Assembly: GCA_028023455.1 (NCBI GenBank)
Contig: JAQFVV010006707.1
Coordinates: forward strand, 64,001 to 128,000
DNA length: 64,000 bases
Source: Epiperipatus broadwayi
Taxonomy: Eukaryota; Onychophora; Udeonychophora; Euonychophora; Peripatidae
Direction: 5' to 3'
The position numbers and the translations under genes are program-made. Positions 48,727 to 60,427 of the stretch are shown here, piece by piece. The notes below the pieces were generated by a model, which saw only the letters and a program-made list of their open reading frames with translations, did no database searches and was not told the origin of the DNA. Position 1 is the stretch's first letter. Each line of letters begins with the position of its first letter.

Positions 48727-50021
48727 CAGCCAGGGAGCTGCACCATTTCCTTTCATTTATTCCAAAGCAGTTTAAAAAGAAAAACTAAGCAAATTTTAAT
48801 ACATGAATTTCAACATGTCTGAAGCCTAAATTTGATATAGCTATCTGGAATTTACCATGGTAAATCTAATAACAATCTGGAAGTAATTAAAATTAGTTAA
48901 TATATTGGATTCAAGATGTCAATTATTATTTTTTTTTCAAGGAGGGAAATTTAAAAAAAATGAAGTATATATGTGCATTTAGAAACCAATAATTTTTTCT
49001 AACATGGTATTTTTTCAATTTAACTTTAGGTAGAATGCATTCTAATATTAAACAAATAAAGGAATAAAACAATGGAACAAGTTGACTTTGAAAGCAAAAT
49101 GAACAAGTTAAACTTTAAAACAAAAGGTAGTAAATAATTTTATTAATATAAATGATATATATATATATATATATATTTGAGATCTATATTTTTTTTTATT
49201 TAATTATAAAAATAAAACGTTTTTATAAATATCATTCTATTCAATTCAAGCGTTTTGTTTTCTAAAAAACAACAAACGTTTAACAGGTGTCAAAATTAAC
49301 ACTTATGCAATTTAAAATTTTAAAGTATGGCTTATAAGTTTGTGTTGCATATGGGTTGCTATATGTATATTTTAATAAGTAAAATATACATACACAAATT
49401 TTATTATTAATTTTTTTTTATTTTTATTTATTTATCTATTTTCATTTTTTTTTTTAACTTCATATAATAATTCTTATGCAGACCTAAACAATAATTTATA
49501 TATTTGCTGGATATAATATACTTTTATTTTTATTTATTTTTAATTTTGAATATTTAAAAATATAAATATGGATTTGTGTTTATAATAATGCATACTTGTT
49601 GAGCACAAATATGTCTTTATCTATTTAATATATATATACTTATTGCAAGTATATATATGTATATTTTTTTTTGCATTTGGGTTTGTATTTAAAATTTATT
49701 TAAAACATTGATACTACCTAAAATTAAATCATAATATAGAATAAAAGATGTACTATTTGTTTTATAAGTAATGCCTTTGTAATTTATTTGAAAGAGTATT
49801 AATATTTTATTCTTATTTTTCTTTTAGTGCCAGAGTCATTATGAAATTAATTGAATTCACAATTTAATAGAGGATAACTTCGTATTTCACTTATTATTTA
49901 GTCTTTAGGTTACTTACACATATTATTGTTCATTGATATGTATAGATATACATAAATTTACTTATTAGATGTGTATATTGGATTTAATAGAATTCCCTTT
50001 GTTTCTGATATATATATATAT

Positions 50022-52244
50022 TGTAATGATCCGGAGAATAGTACTTAACGTAAACTGCACTACGGAGCGCCATCTAGGCGTTTGAACCTAGAAAAATTTA
50101 TAAAGTAGGCAGATACGTAAGTAAAAAAAAAATATTTTTTTTTTTTTTTTATTTTGATTCCGGTCGTTAGCCCATGTCACTAGCTCAGTGGAATAGCAGA
50201 GATTAAATAATATAAGATCTTATCTAATTAGATTTCAACATTAAAAAATAAATAAAATAAGCCACTGCCAGTAATTAACATACAAACATTTATTTATGCA
50301 CATATATATAAGATTTAAAATTATTTTAGTATTAGTTTACATTTTAACATTTAACATTATTTTTAACTTTGATTTTTGACTTTAATTTACCTTTAATTAC
50401 TATTATATTCTAATTTTACATTTTAATTAAGTTCGCACAGATAAATTTAGGAAAGCTTGTTTATAATATTGAATATAGATCGGTTACATAGATTTCACGG
50501 TCAACAACATTTCAAAGTAAACATAAACGATCTAAATACAAAATTATTGATTACTGACAATTGCGGACAGAAATTTCTACGTAACCCAATAGTATTCATC
50601 ATAAGATACTCGCATTGTCACCAATAACTTAAAAGACATCCAAATAAATACATTTTAGATACTCACCGTAAGGTATCATTATTTATCGAATGTCTATATA
50701 TTTTGATCAAATATGAAAACGCAAAACATAGTTAACCGATAAACAATCCATGCAAGCGTCTATAAACAACTTAAGTTTAATGCATTTTTATTTAGAATCG
50801 AGTATGAATATTACATAGATTTGCATTGAAATTAAAATATTCTATCCCTATTTAACCTTAGGCTAAAATTCGCCGTCAAACTGTCATCAATCCATCTGAT
50901 ATATCGATGTATTCAATGTAATACGAAATACGTTAGCACCAAAAGAATTAAGAAAGACATTGACTCTCAATCAGATAGGAATATTACATCTATCTAACGA
51001 GAAGAACAATAAAAAAAAAACTCCATATAAAGGAACTGCGTTCTCCGTCTTATAATTCCTTCCATAGGCAAACGGGTGAGTGCGGCGTATATATAAACGA
51101 TTCTGCCAGTAGCGAATCTCCGATTACATCTACTAACTACATCAATATATCCAATCCATTGACCCAATCTAACAACGACATAAATAACCTAAGATTACCC
51201 TCCCCTAATATAACTTTACAAATCTATACAGCCATTCACGCCCGACTTAAGTTTAACATTTTTATAATTAATTTAACGGAAAACAACAATCATAATAAAA
51301 CTTAAAGAACAAAAAATAAATAAATGGAAATGATTTTACAAAATAAATAAGAAAAAAAATACATCAAATAACATTATTAATTTAGTTTGGTCAGATAGGA
51401 TTCTATTGCATTATTTACTAAAAAGTTTTAAAATTTAGAGTTCTTATTGTTTCAAGTGAATATATATAAGTTCTTACGATTTTTAAAACGTCCAACTTTA
51501 TCCGTTGCTTGCCATGAACGTAAATTCCCACGCCGTCCTAAAATTGGTATCCATTTAGCCGTTGTTTTATTTATTCATTCGGAGGTTTTTTAATTTAGTT
51601 GGTCCTCAATGTAGGAAATGATAGTTCATTTCTCCCTTCTTTAACAGCTGAAAGAATTGACCGTGCGTCTGTCAATTCCTCCAACTCCGTACTACTACAT
51701 ATAGTCACATCGTAATAATCAATTTCCAGTCACTGATTAATAATTTCCAAATTTTCCTTTTATATTAATGTGAAGGATTGAATTTACATTATGTCACCGA
51801 TGTGATGGTTTTTTCGCTGCGGTCCGATTCCATAGGGATTTCTTCTTATTTGCTAACAGTTTTTATTGTTTTCTTATCTGACCGGTGTTTTTACATTTAA
51901 ATGCCGAAAGCTGGTTTACATTTAACTAATTAACAATCATTTCCATTTCTGATTAATTAACCTGTTTTCCAAATCAAAAATATATTTAAAGATAAATTTA
52001 AATATATAATTTTATCTCCAAATCTTTTTAAGTTTTTGTTTTTAAAATACCTTTTCTATTTTTAATACAGTTTTATTTTAATAATTTTTTTATATCTGTA
52101 CGATTTAATATATACGAGTTTAAGATGATATTTAATTTCAATTTTTAATTCTAAAAGAAAATTTTTAAATGCGAACTTTTTAATTTACTTTCATGTTTAA
52201 TAAATAAAAAAAAACCAATGTAACGAACGTCTGTGTTCGTTACA
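50022..52244. mobile_element. Solo LTR-like unit, family B, inserted in the 5' LTR
   Basis: Starts TGTAATGA and ends TCGTTACA, short inverted ends with TG...CA termini. It lies inside the (TA)n of the 5' LTR, where the 3' LTR has only (TA)n. It carries AGCGCCATCTAGGCGTTTG, AAATTTATAAAGTAGGCAG and CGTTAGCCCA-GTCACTAGCTCAG near its left end, shared with 62731-64000. No reading frame of note is present. The 2.2-kb unit is most simply a solo LTR. Confidence 0.65.
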
Positions 52245-52396
52245 ATATATATATATATATATATATATAAATATCCAGTAACGACCAGGTTTGCTATTAT
52301 TGAGATATAGATCTTTAAACAGAGGGATATTTGTAATTGTATAATGGTTTGTATATTTTCTATAATTATTTCAGTTAGTGTTAACAGTAACTTTCT

Positions 52397-52439
<43 letters not shown>

Positions 52440-52868
52440 TAACTATACTATATATATATATATATATATATTTGATTAGTTAGTCATATCAACCTTGAGA
52501 ATAAATTATAATGATAGATCTCATTGCTCTGTATGATTTTAGATTTATTTCATGTATAGCTAGTTGGAAGGGCATATAAACAATTTATTTAAATATAACT
52601 GGGATAATTTTATCTTTCTTCATTTAAATTATACAATTTATTATATTAGGCTTACTCAACAATTGGATTCATTTAGATTACATATATTCCATTACATTTA
52701 TCATCGAATGTTTGAAGCATTATTTTCTTCTCATGTATTGATGTTCCATTACATTTGATGTATAATATGTTTATATGATATATATAGTCTATTACATTTG
52801 GCACCACATACTATGGTGACCAGCTAATTGATTATTGGTATAATGGAGTAATAGTAAGTTCCATTACA

Positions 52869-52890
52869 TTTGGTGCAACAACTAGGGCTC
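52869..52890 (+). other. Candidate primer-binding site
   Basis: Directly after the 5' LTR end (CCATTACA) comes TTTGGTGCAACAACTAGGG. A TGG a few bases after the LTR is the usual layout of a tRNA primer-binding site. I could not match it to a specific tRNA. A similar segment follows the minus-strand LTR at 31885. Confidence 0.5.
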
Positions 52891-54489
52891 GAAATAAGAT
52901 AATTAGGGCTTGAAATACACCACATACCTGAGAAATGTATAGTTTAAAGAAAGAGAAGCATTTTTGTGTATGTAATTTTTCTTATATCTAAAAATATTTT
53001 GGCCTTATGTTTAGATGGTGATGGTTACTGTTATTGCATTTTTTTTATGATGAGAGATAAATACAGTCATGGAACAGCTTAGTTTCAATTTAAAAATTAT
53101 ATTGATGGTATTAAATTATAGAGTAATAATTTTGTCCATTTTTGGAAAATTTGTGTTGTAGAAAATCTATAATTTTGAAGGTTACATTGGATATTTGATT
53201 GTTGCAGTTTGGTTGGTTCTGTTGCAAGTATTGATGTTAGAGGGGGAATTTTTGTCATTGTCTTGAGGGTGTGATATATTCATGTCACTTGTGACTGATT
53301 GATCTCATTCACTGCTCCAACCCGAATTGTGAGGTTAGTTATTATTTATCATGAAGCAGTTAACAGTAGTTCTGTCATGATTTTACCTCTAAGACTCCAG
53401 AGAGAGTAAGGTATAGTTCTTTTTGATATATGTATATTTGCTTCTAAGACTCCCAAAAATAAGCAAGGAAATCTTTTATAAATAATAGCCCCTAAGATTT
53501 AGCTGTAAGCAGGGCAGTGTAATGGTGTTTGTAGAAAACTATTGTGGGTTGTAGTAGCTTAAAGAGACTGAAATGTGATGATCATCTGAGTGCTCATGGA
53601 TCATTGTATACTTTAAGAGCAGTGATTGAATTCTTTATCTATCTCAAAATTGTGAAATGCTAATCATTCTTTTGGCTGTCAGTATCTGTCAGATCTTTAT
53701 AGGAATGAATGAGTATATAACATAAAAATGTAGCACCAAACTTAGGGGTTTGGTTAATTGATTATTCTTGGTGACAAATAATCTATTACATTGGTTATCA
53801 ACTACCTTTAAACATGAAGTTCAATTAGTGAATTTTTGTTGATAATAAATTGCACTAGTACAATTTTTAGTAAAGTAATGTTTTGGGCACTAGAGTAAAT
53901 AGTTAGTGGAGTTGATTTTTTTTTTTTTATGTATTTGAAATGGTATTAAGTTTTAAGTTCCAGAATATTTATAGGTATCGATTTAATAATTTTATGCTTA
54001 ACTACAATTATCTTGAGTGAGAAAGTTGTCTCACAATATTATTGAATTTTAATTATTTTTAAGGTATGTGAACATTTTATTATATTTTAAATATTATGAG
54101 GTTATATGGAATTTGATATGAAATTTCCACATTTCAATATTGTATAAGTGTAGAATCATCAATATCATTACATATAGATAAATGTTAGTTAGTGATCTCA
54201 GTTGTTACTTTCTTTCTCAATATATGTTTTAGAGGAATTTATTAATGTTATAGTGATAGATGAGATTTTTTATAAGCCAAAAAGTTCATGAGTTTAAACA
54301 ACTAAAATTTAGATTATTGGATAGCTATTATGTATAATAAAATTAAAAGGCTTGTACTTTGCTTAGTTGAGTAATTGCTTGTTGGGATAATGATTGGAGA
54401 TGGTGAGCCCTTGAACTGTGTAATTACTATATATATATATATATATATAGTATATATACACATATATACAAAAAAAAATCTAAAAAAAA

Positions 54490-54521
<32 letters not shown>

Positions 54522-54572
54522 CTATCTTAGATTTTTTTTGTATGAGTATATAATATTGCAGTACTAGTAATA
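52891..54572 (+). other. Internal leader of the LTR retrotransposon
   Basis: About 1.7 kb between the candidate primer-binding site and the Gag-like gene with no sizeable reading frame. Two (TA)n tracts at about 54428-54523 flank a short inverted repeat around TAGATTTTTTTT just upstream of the start codon. Confidence 0.5.
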
Positions 54573-56630
54573 ATGGATACCAGTAAAGAAATGCCAGTTA
54601 GTGGTGATTTTGATTTAAGAGATTTTATGGAAAAATTTAAAGTGGAGTTAAAAGCGGATCTTAGAGCTGAAATAAAAATTTACTTTGGTAACATAAGGTC
54701 TGGATTAAAAATCGAATCTGATGAATTTAAAGTTGAGATGAAAACCAACTCCGAGAGACTAGAGCCTAGATTAAATACCAACTCTAATGAACTTAGAGCT
54801 GAGATGAAAACCAACTCTGATGATCTTTTTAGAGAATTAAAAGTTGTATAAATGCTCTGGTAGATGATAGTGTTATGAGTATAGACACAAAAGTTGATGA
54901 AAAACTGAAAGAATTAAGAGTCTGACAAAATCTGTAGTAAAAAAACTTGAATTAGTTGATGAAAATTTTGAAGAATACAAAGAACCCGTTGAAGTGATTA
55001 GTAAAAATATAAATAAAAATGAAGAGTATGTTAAAATGGTTGATAAAGATAATGAATTATATGATAAAATTTTAAAAGAACCTCAAGAGTCTCTTGAATT
55101 AATTAATAATGATAATGTAAGAGAGAGTAAGTTGTTTGAAGAGGTAGTTGAAAGAAAGACTATAAAGAAACCTAAAAATTTTGATGAATACTATAGTAAG
55201 GATAAAAGAGTTGATGAATCTGTAGAAATAAAATTAAATTCTTTAGGTGATAAATATCTAAAGTTATTAGACAATGAATTACCAAAGATTATGGACAATA
55301 CCAATAATAAATTTAAAGATAAAATGCAAAATCTAGTTCAAAAATGTACCATTAATTGTGGAAACGTTTAAACAAAAATTAATATTTACAAAGAAATATC
55401 CTTTACAAGAATTAATGATATAATGCGAAATGTAAATTTTATGAAAGTAGAAATTGATCTAAACAGAGATTTAGGCAAAGCCAAAATAAAACTTAAATTC
55501 GGAAGTAAGGAGAAAATTAAAATAGATTTTCTTAAAGAGATAATTTATCCCAATAAAAATATGAAGAAAATTAAAGTAAGATTCAAAGAGATGAGTAGAG
55601 AGAAGATTAAGATAGATTATCTTAAAGGTAGTATAGATTATATAAAAGAAATTGGAAAAGCTAAGATCAAACTTAAAATGATAAAAGATGATCTCATCAA
55701 TATAGATTTTCTTGAAGAAAATGTAAATAAAGAAAAATATATTGGAAAAGCCAAAGTTAAACTTAAAGTTATAGATGGAATGATAAATAATATTGATTTT
55801 CTTGGAGAGAATATTGATAAGGAAAGAAATGTAGGGAAAGCAAAGGTAAAATTTAAAAGAATGAGTAATAAAGATATTTGATCTGAATCTTGGGTAGAAG
55901 GATGATTGATGAGGAAAAAGAAATTGGCAAAGCTAAAATTAAACTTAAAATAATAAGTGATGATGTCATTAGAAAATATAGCTAAGGGAAAAGATTTAAG
56001 TAAACCTAAAGTTAAACTGAAAAGAATTGATATAGAACAGAATGATTTTCAAAATGATTTACTGAAATTTTTTAATGCTGAAGTTGTATTACATCAATCT
56101 GATTTGCAATTTTTAAAGGATTATTTAGAAAATTTGAATGAATACCTTTCAAAATTGCCCAGAGAATTGTTTTCAATTGAACATAGAACAAGGGAAGTAA
56201 AACAAAGACTTACTCAAGTCAATGATGTTTATCAAGATAGTCAAATGAAAGGTAATAGATTATCTGATAAAATAGTAACTGTTATTGATAAAATTAAGAG
56301 TTATGTTAGTGCTTATGATCAAGTTACTATTTACGTAAAAGATATAGAGGCAGAATCTAAGAAGTTCATAGCAAAATCATTAGATACTTATCCCAAAATT
56401 ATTTAAAAGTAATTGAATTATACCAAAATGTTATATAAAAATCTTGTAAATCAAAGCAAACTTCTTCACAGAGTTCAACATACTGGAAATTCTTTTCAAG
56501 AGGAATTAAAAAGGCACTTTTGATTATTATTATTTTTTAAAGAAAACTTGGACAAAGATCTAGATAATCTGAAAGATAGATATGAACAAATGAATATGGT
56601 TATTATTAAGAAAAGTAATATTTTTTAAAC
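54573..56630 (+). pseudogene. Gag-like coiled-coil and basic-repeat protein of the LTR element
   Basis: Starts at an ATG shortly after the leader; the original protein would have been about 680 residues. Four zones are visible: (1) a charged N-terminal coiled coil with repeated EL(R/K)AEMKTNS units (54573-54851); (2) an acidic, Lys-rich helical zone (54994-55371); (3) a zone of about seven units of roughly 30 residues, (I/V)GKAK(I/V)KLK followed by ~10 residues and (I)DFL (55471-56020); (4) a C-terminal helical region (about 56030-56630) with no Cys-His zinc knuckle. Two frameshifts (about 54850 and 54930) and in-frame stops at 55371 and 55881 break it; further shifts follow 56406. Its place between primer-binding site and polypurine tract makes it the element's only gene. 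Gag is an inference from position and coiled coil; no capsid signature is seen. Confidence 0.6.
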
Positions 56631-56709
56631 CATGTTAGTCCTTGGAAAGATTACAAATTTGAGAAGTTTTTCAATATCTCATAATTAATTAGTTATTTGC
56701 AAAGACATT

Positions 56710-56733
56710 TTTGTTAGGTGGATTAGGGGGTAT
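56710..56733 (+). other. Candidate polypurine tract
   Basis: AGGTGGATTAGGGGG lies directly upstream of the 3' LTR start (TATTGTAAATATCG), where plus-strand priming of an LTR retrotransposon is expected. The two T residues make it imperfect. Confidence 0.55.
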
Positions 56734-57747
56734 TGTAAATATCGATAAATCTATCTATATTTTAAAAATCATTTGTTGTTGTTTAAAAAAATCTCTTTGA
56801 TTTGATGTTTATATATATGGAGTATTATTATCGTTTATGGTTATTAGTTATAGTTGTTTGGATATATTATTTTATTTATTAGTTAATGGTACATTGCTGT
56901 GACTATTTAATTATTAAAGATACATAAAGACATATAAATTGTTGATTATAAAAAAGATTATTTTATTTGTAGTGATTATTAAAAAAATGCAATATTATTA
57001 TTTATGTATATATATATTTAAAGTTGTCAAATAAATTTTCGATTTAATATTTTTTATATGGTTAATATTTTTTTGAATATTAATTGTTTAAAAGAAAACA
57101 TATGTAACAATGGTTTTCAAAACAGCATTTGCTAGCATGTGGAACAACAGCAACAACAAAAGAAGCCATTATTATTATTAACATAGTGATTAAAACAAAC
57201 TGAAGGATAAAAATTTGTTGTACTTTGTTTCTTTAAAATTTCCATTTTTAAGAATAGTGGAATAAAATAAATTTCTGTAATAAATACATAAATCATGACT
57301 GGCTAATATATATATATATATCGCAGCCAGGGAGCTGCACTGTTTCCTTTCATTTATTCCAAAGCAGTTTAAAAAGAAAAACTAAGCAAATTTCAACACA
57401 TGAATTTCAACGCGTCTGAAGCCAAAATTTGATATAGCTATCTGGAATTTATAATGGTAAATCTAATAAAAATCTGGAAGTAATTAAAATTAGTAAATAT
57501 ATTGGATTCAACATGTCAATTATTATTTTTTTTTCAAGGAGAGAAATTAAAAAAAATGAAGTATATATGTGCATTTGGAAACCAATAATTTTTTCTAACG
57601 TGGTATTTCTTCAATTTAACTTTAGATAGAATGCATTCTAATATTAAACAAATAAAGGAATAAACAATGGAACAAGTTGACTTTGAAAGAAAAATGAACA
57701 AGTTAAACTTTAAAACAAAAGGTAGTAAATAATTTTATTAATATAAA

Positions 57748-57782
<35 letters not shown>

Positions 57783-58247
57783 AGATCGATATTTTTTTAT
57801 TATTTAATTATAAAAATAAAACGTTTTTATAAGTATCATTATACTCAATTCAAGCATTTTGTTTTCTAAAGAACAACAAACATTTAACAGGTGTCAAAAT
57901 TAACACTTAAGTAATTTAAAATTTTAAAGTATGACTTATAAGTTTGGGTTGCATATGGGTTGCTATATGTATATTTTAATAAGTAAAATTTATATACGCA
58001 AATTTTATTAAAAAATTTTTTTTTATTATTTATTTATCTATTTTCATTTTTTTTAAAACTTCATATAATAATTCTTATGCAGACCTAAACAATAATTTAT
58101 ATATTTGCTTGATATAATATACTTTTATTTTTATTTATTTGTAATTTTGAATATTTAAAAATATAAATATGGATTTGTGTTTATAGTAATGCTTACTTGT
58201 TGAGCACAAATCTGTCTTTATCTATTTAATATATATACTTATTGCAA

Positions 58248-58339
<92 letters not shown>

Positions 58340-58674
58340 TGTATATTTGGGTTTGCATTTAAAACTTATTTAAAACTTTGCTACTACCTAAAATTAAACC
58401 ATAATATAGAAATAAAGGATGCACTATTTGTTTTATAAGTAATGCCTTTGTAATTTATTTGAAAGAGTATTAATATTTTATTCTTATTTTTCTTTTAGTG
58501 CCAGAGTCATTATGAAATTAATTCAATTCACAATTTAATAGAGGATAGCTTCATATTTCACTTATTATTTAGTCTTTAGGTTACTTACACATATTATTGT
58601 TCATTGATATGTATAGATATACATAAATTTACTTATTAGATGTGTATATTGGATTTAATAGAATTCCCTTTGTT

Positions 58675-58767
<93 letters not shown>

Positions 58768-59088
58768 TAGTTAGTCATATCAACCTTGAGAATAAATTAT
58801 AATGATAGATCTCATTGCTCTGTATGATTTTAGATTTATTTCATGTATAGCTAGTTGGAAAGGCATGTAAACAATTTATTTAAATATAACTGGGATAATT
58901 TTATTTTTCTTCATTTATATTATACAATTTATTATATTACGCTTTCTCAACAATTGGATTCATTTAGATAACATATATTCCATTACATTTATCATCCAAT
59001 GTTTGAAGCATTATTTTCTTCTCATATGTTTATATGATATATTGTCTATGGGGCCCAGGTAATTGATTATTGGTATAATGGAGTAATA
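56734..59088 (+). repeat. 3' LTR of LTR retrotransposon (family C)
   Basis: Begins TGTAAATATCG like the 5' LTR and matches it throughout with scattered differences. It contains a long (TA)n at 58248-58335 and another at 58679-58764; in the 5' LTR the second tract is occupied by the family B solo LTR. The end is cut at about 59088, where a related LTR-like sequence starting TGTAAGGG begins, so the last roughly 20 bp including the CA terminus are missing. Confidence 0.8.
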
Positions 59089-59089
59089 T

Positions 59090-60400
59090 TGTAAGGGATG
59101 GAAAATCCACCCTTTTTTTTAAGTGCCATTAAAGTTTTAAAAAAATCGCATTGATTTGATTATTAGATAAGGATTTGTAAATAGGTTGTTATTGTTATTA
59201 GTTGTTTTTTATTGTTATTTGGTTCATTTTTATTTATTCATTGTGATATGTGCTTTGCTTTGTGATGGTGAGATTTAATGGCTATGGATATATATAAATT
59301 CGCTAGTGTGTATGTATATAAATAATTATCAACAATAGCATTTAAATTGCTAGTTCTAATTAGATTGCATTTTTATTTTGAAAATTATATAAGATGTAAT
59401 GGTATTATTCTGGGTCTTTATTTATTTTTATTTATTTATTTTGTAGTTTGTAAAAATAAATTTTTCAATGTAATATTTTTTTTATTGACATCATTTTTTT
59501 GTTTTGTTGTTTAAAAAATATTTTAAAGTCAACAATCAGCAGTGTTAAAGATATTTAAGTTTGTGCTTCAGTTATAACAATAGGACAAGATGGAAACAAG
59601 AAAAGAGAATCACCATAAAATAGAAAGAAAGAAGTCATAACTTTATTTTGTCAATTCCACAAATTCTTCTTTTGGATATCAATATAATAATTATATGACC
59701 AAGATATAACATCAAAATGATTGGCTAAATACACTTTATTATCTGAGGCAATTTCAGTCTTTTTGCCTATCTTATTTTGCTATTGGAGTCCAGTGAAATA
59801 TGCAGCTTAAAACCAAACCTGCATTTGTAAACAAATTTCAGAAAAATAGCTATATCTGTATTTTTTTTTTAACTTTTAAGTTTCTTTTAATGATCCTAAA
59901 CTTAATAGTCAAAATCGATTTATTTCTACAGCTGAATATAAAGAGAATGCCCAGAATCAATTGCTTTAACAAAAGAAAATCTTTAAATTTATGCAATGAT
60001 AATATGTATACATATTCTAACACTATTTCAATCTACCCTGGGATAGACAAAACAAAAGAAAACAAACCTAAAATAATTAGTGAACTGTGAAATGAAAGGA
60101 CAGTAAAGAAAATTAAATGGGATAATTAAAATTTGATCGTTTTTTTTTGTTTTCATTTGTTTATTATTATTATTTTTTTATAACATTTTAAAATTTATCT
60201 TTATAAAAGTATATACATTTGTGATATCTAAAGCTAACTTATAATTTTCTTTTTGAATGATTAAACTTATTATTAATAATGAAAGTCAATTTTTAATATA
60301 TATGTTTTTTTATCAGAAATGTTATATCTTAAATTGCACAAATATATTATTAAATGCCAAGTTAAAATAGTGATTGTAATATATATCCAAGTTTAATCCA
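59090..60400 (+). repeat. Fragment of a related LTR (family E)
   Basis: Starts TGTAAGGGATGG and has the same order of features as the start of family C: a T-rich tract, an AAAAAAATC-GCATTGATTTGAT segment (compare AATCTCTTTGATTTGATG), a TAGTTGTTTTTTATTG segment, and later an ACAAGATGGAAACAAGAAAAG region. No gene is recognised; a 96-codon frame at 59800-60090 has no known motif. The right boundary is not defined; the RTE element follows. Confidence 0.4.
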
Positions 60401-60427
60401 TCTTCTCTGATTTTTAGCTTCTCTTCT

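Larger units (their letters stand above)
46884..52868 (+). repeat. 5' LTR of LTR retrotransposon (family C), interrupted by two insertions
   Basis: Starts TGTAAATATCG and ends CCATTACA. After removing the insertions at 47065-48301 and 50022-52244, it aligns from end to end with the 3' LTR at 56734-59088, including CATGACTGGCTAATATA, CGCAGCCAGGGAGCTGCAC, AACAAGTTGACTTTGAAAG, GTGCCAGAGTCATTATGAA and GATTAGTTAGTCATATCAAC. The right part contains a repeated (C/T)(C/T)ATTACATTT motif at four places, two of them in a segment missing from the 3' LTR, so the exact LTR end is the best of several candidates. Confidence 0.8.
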
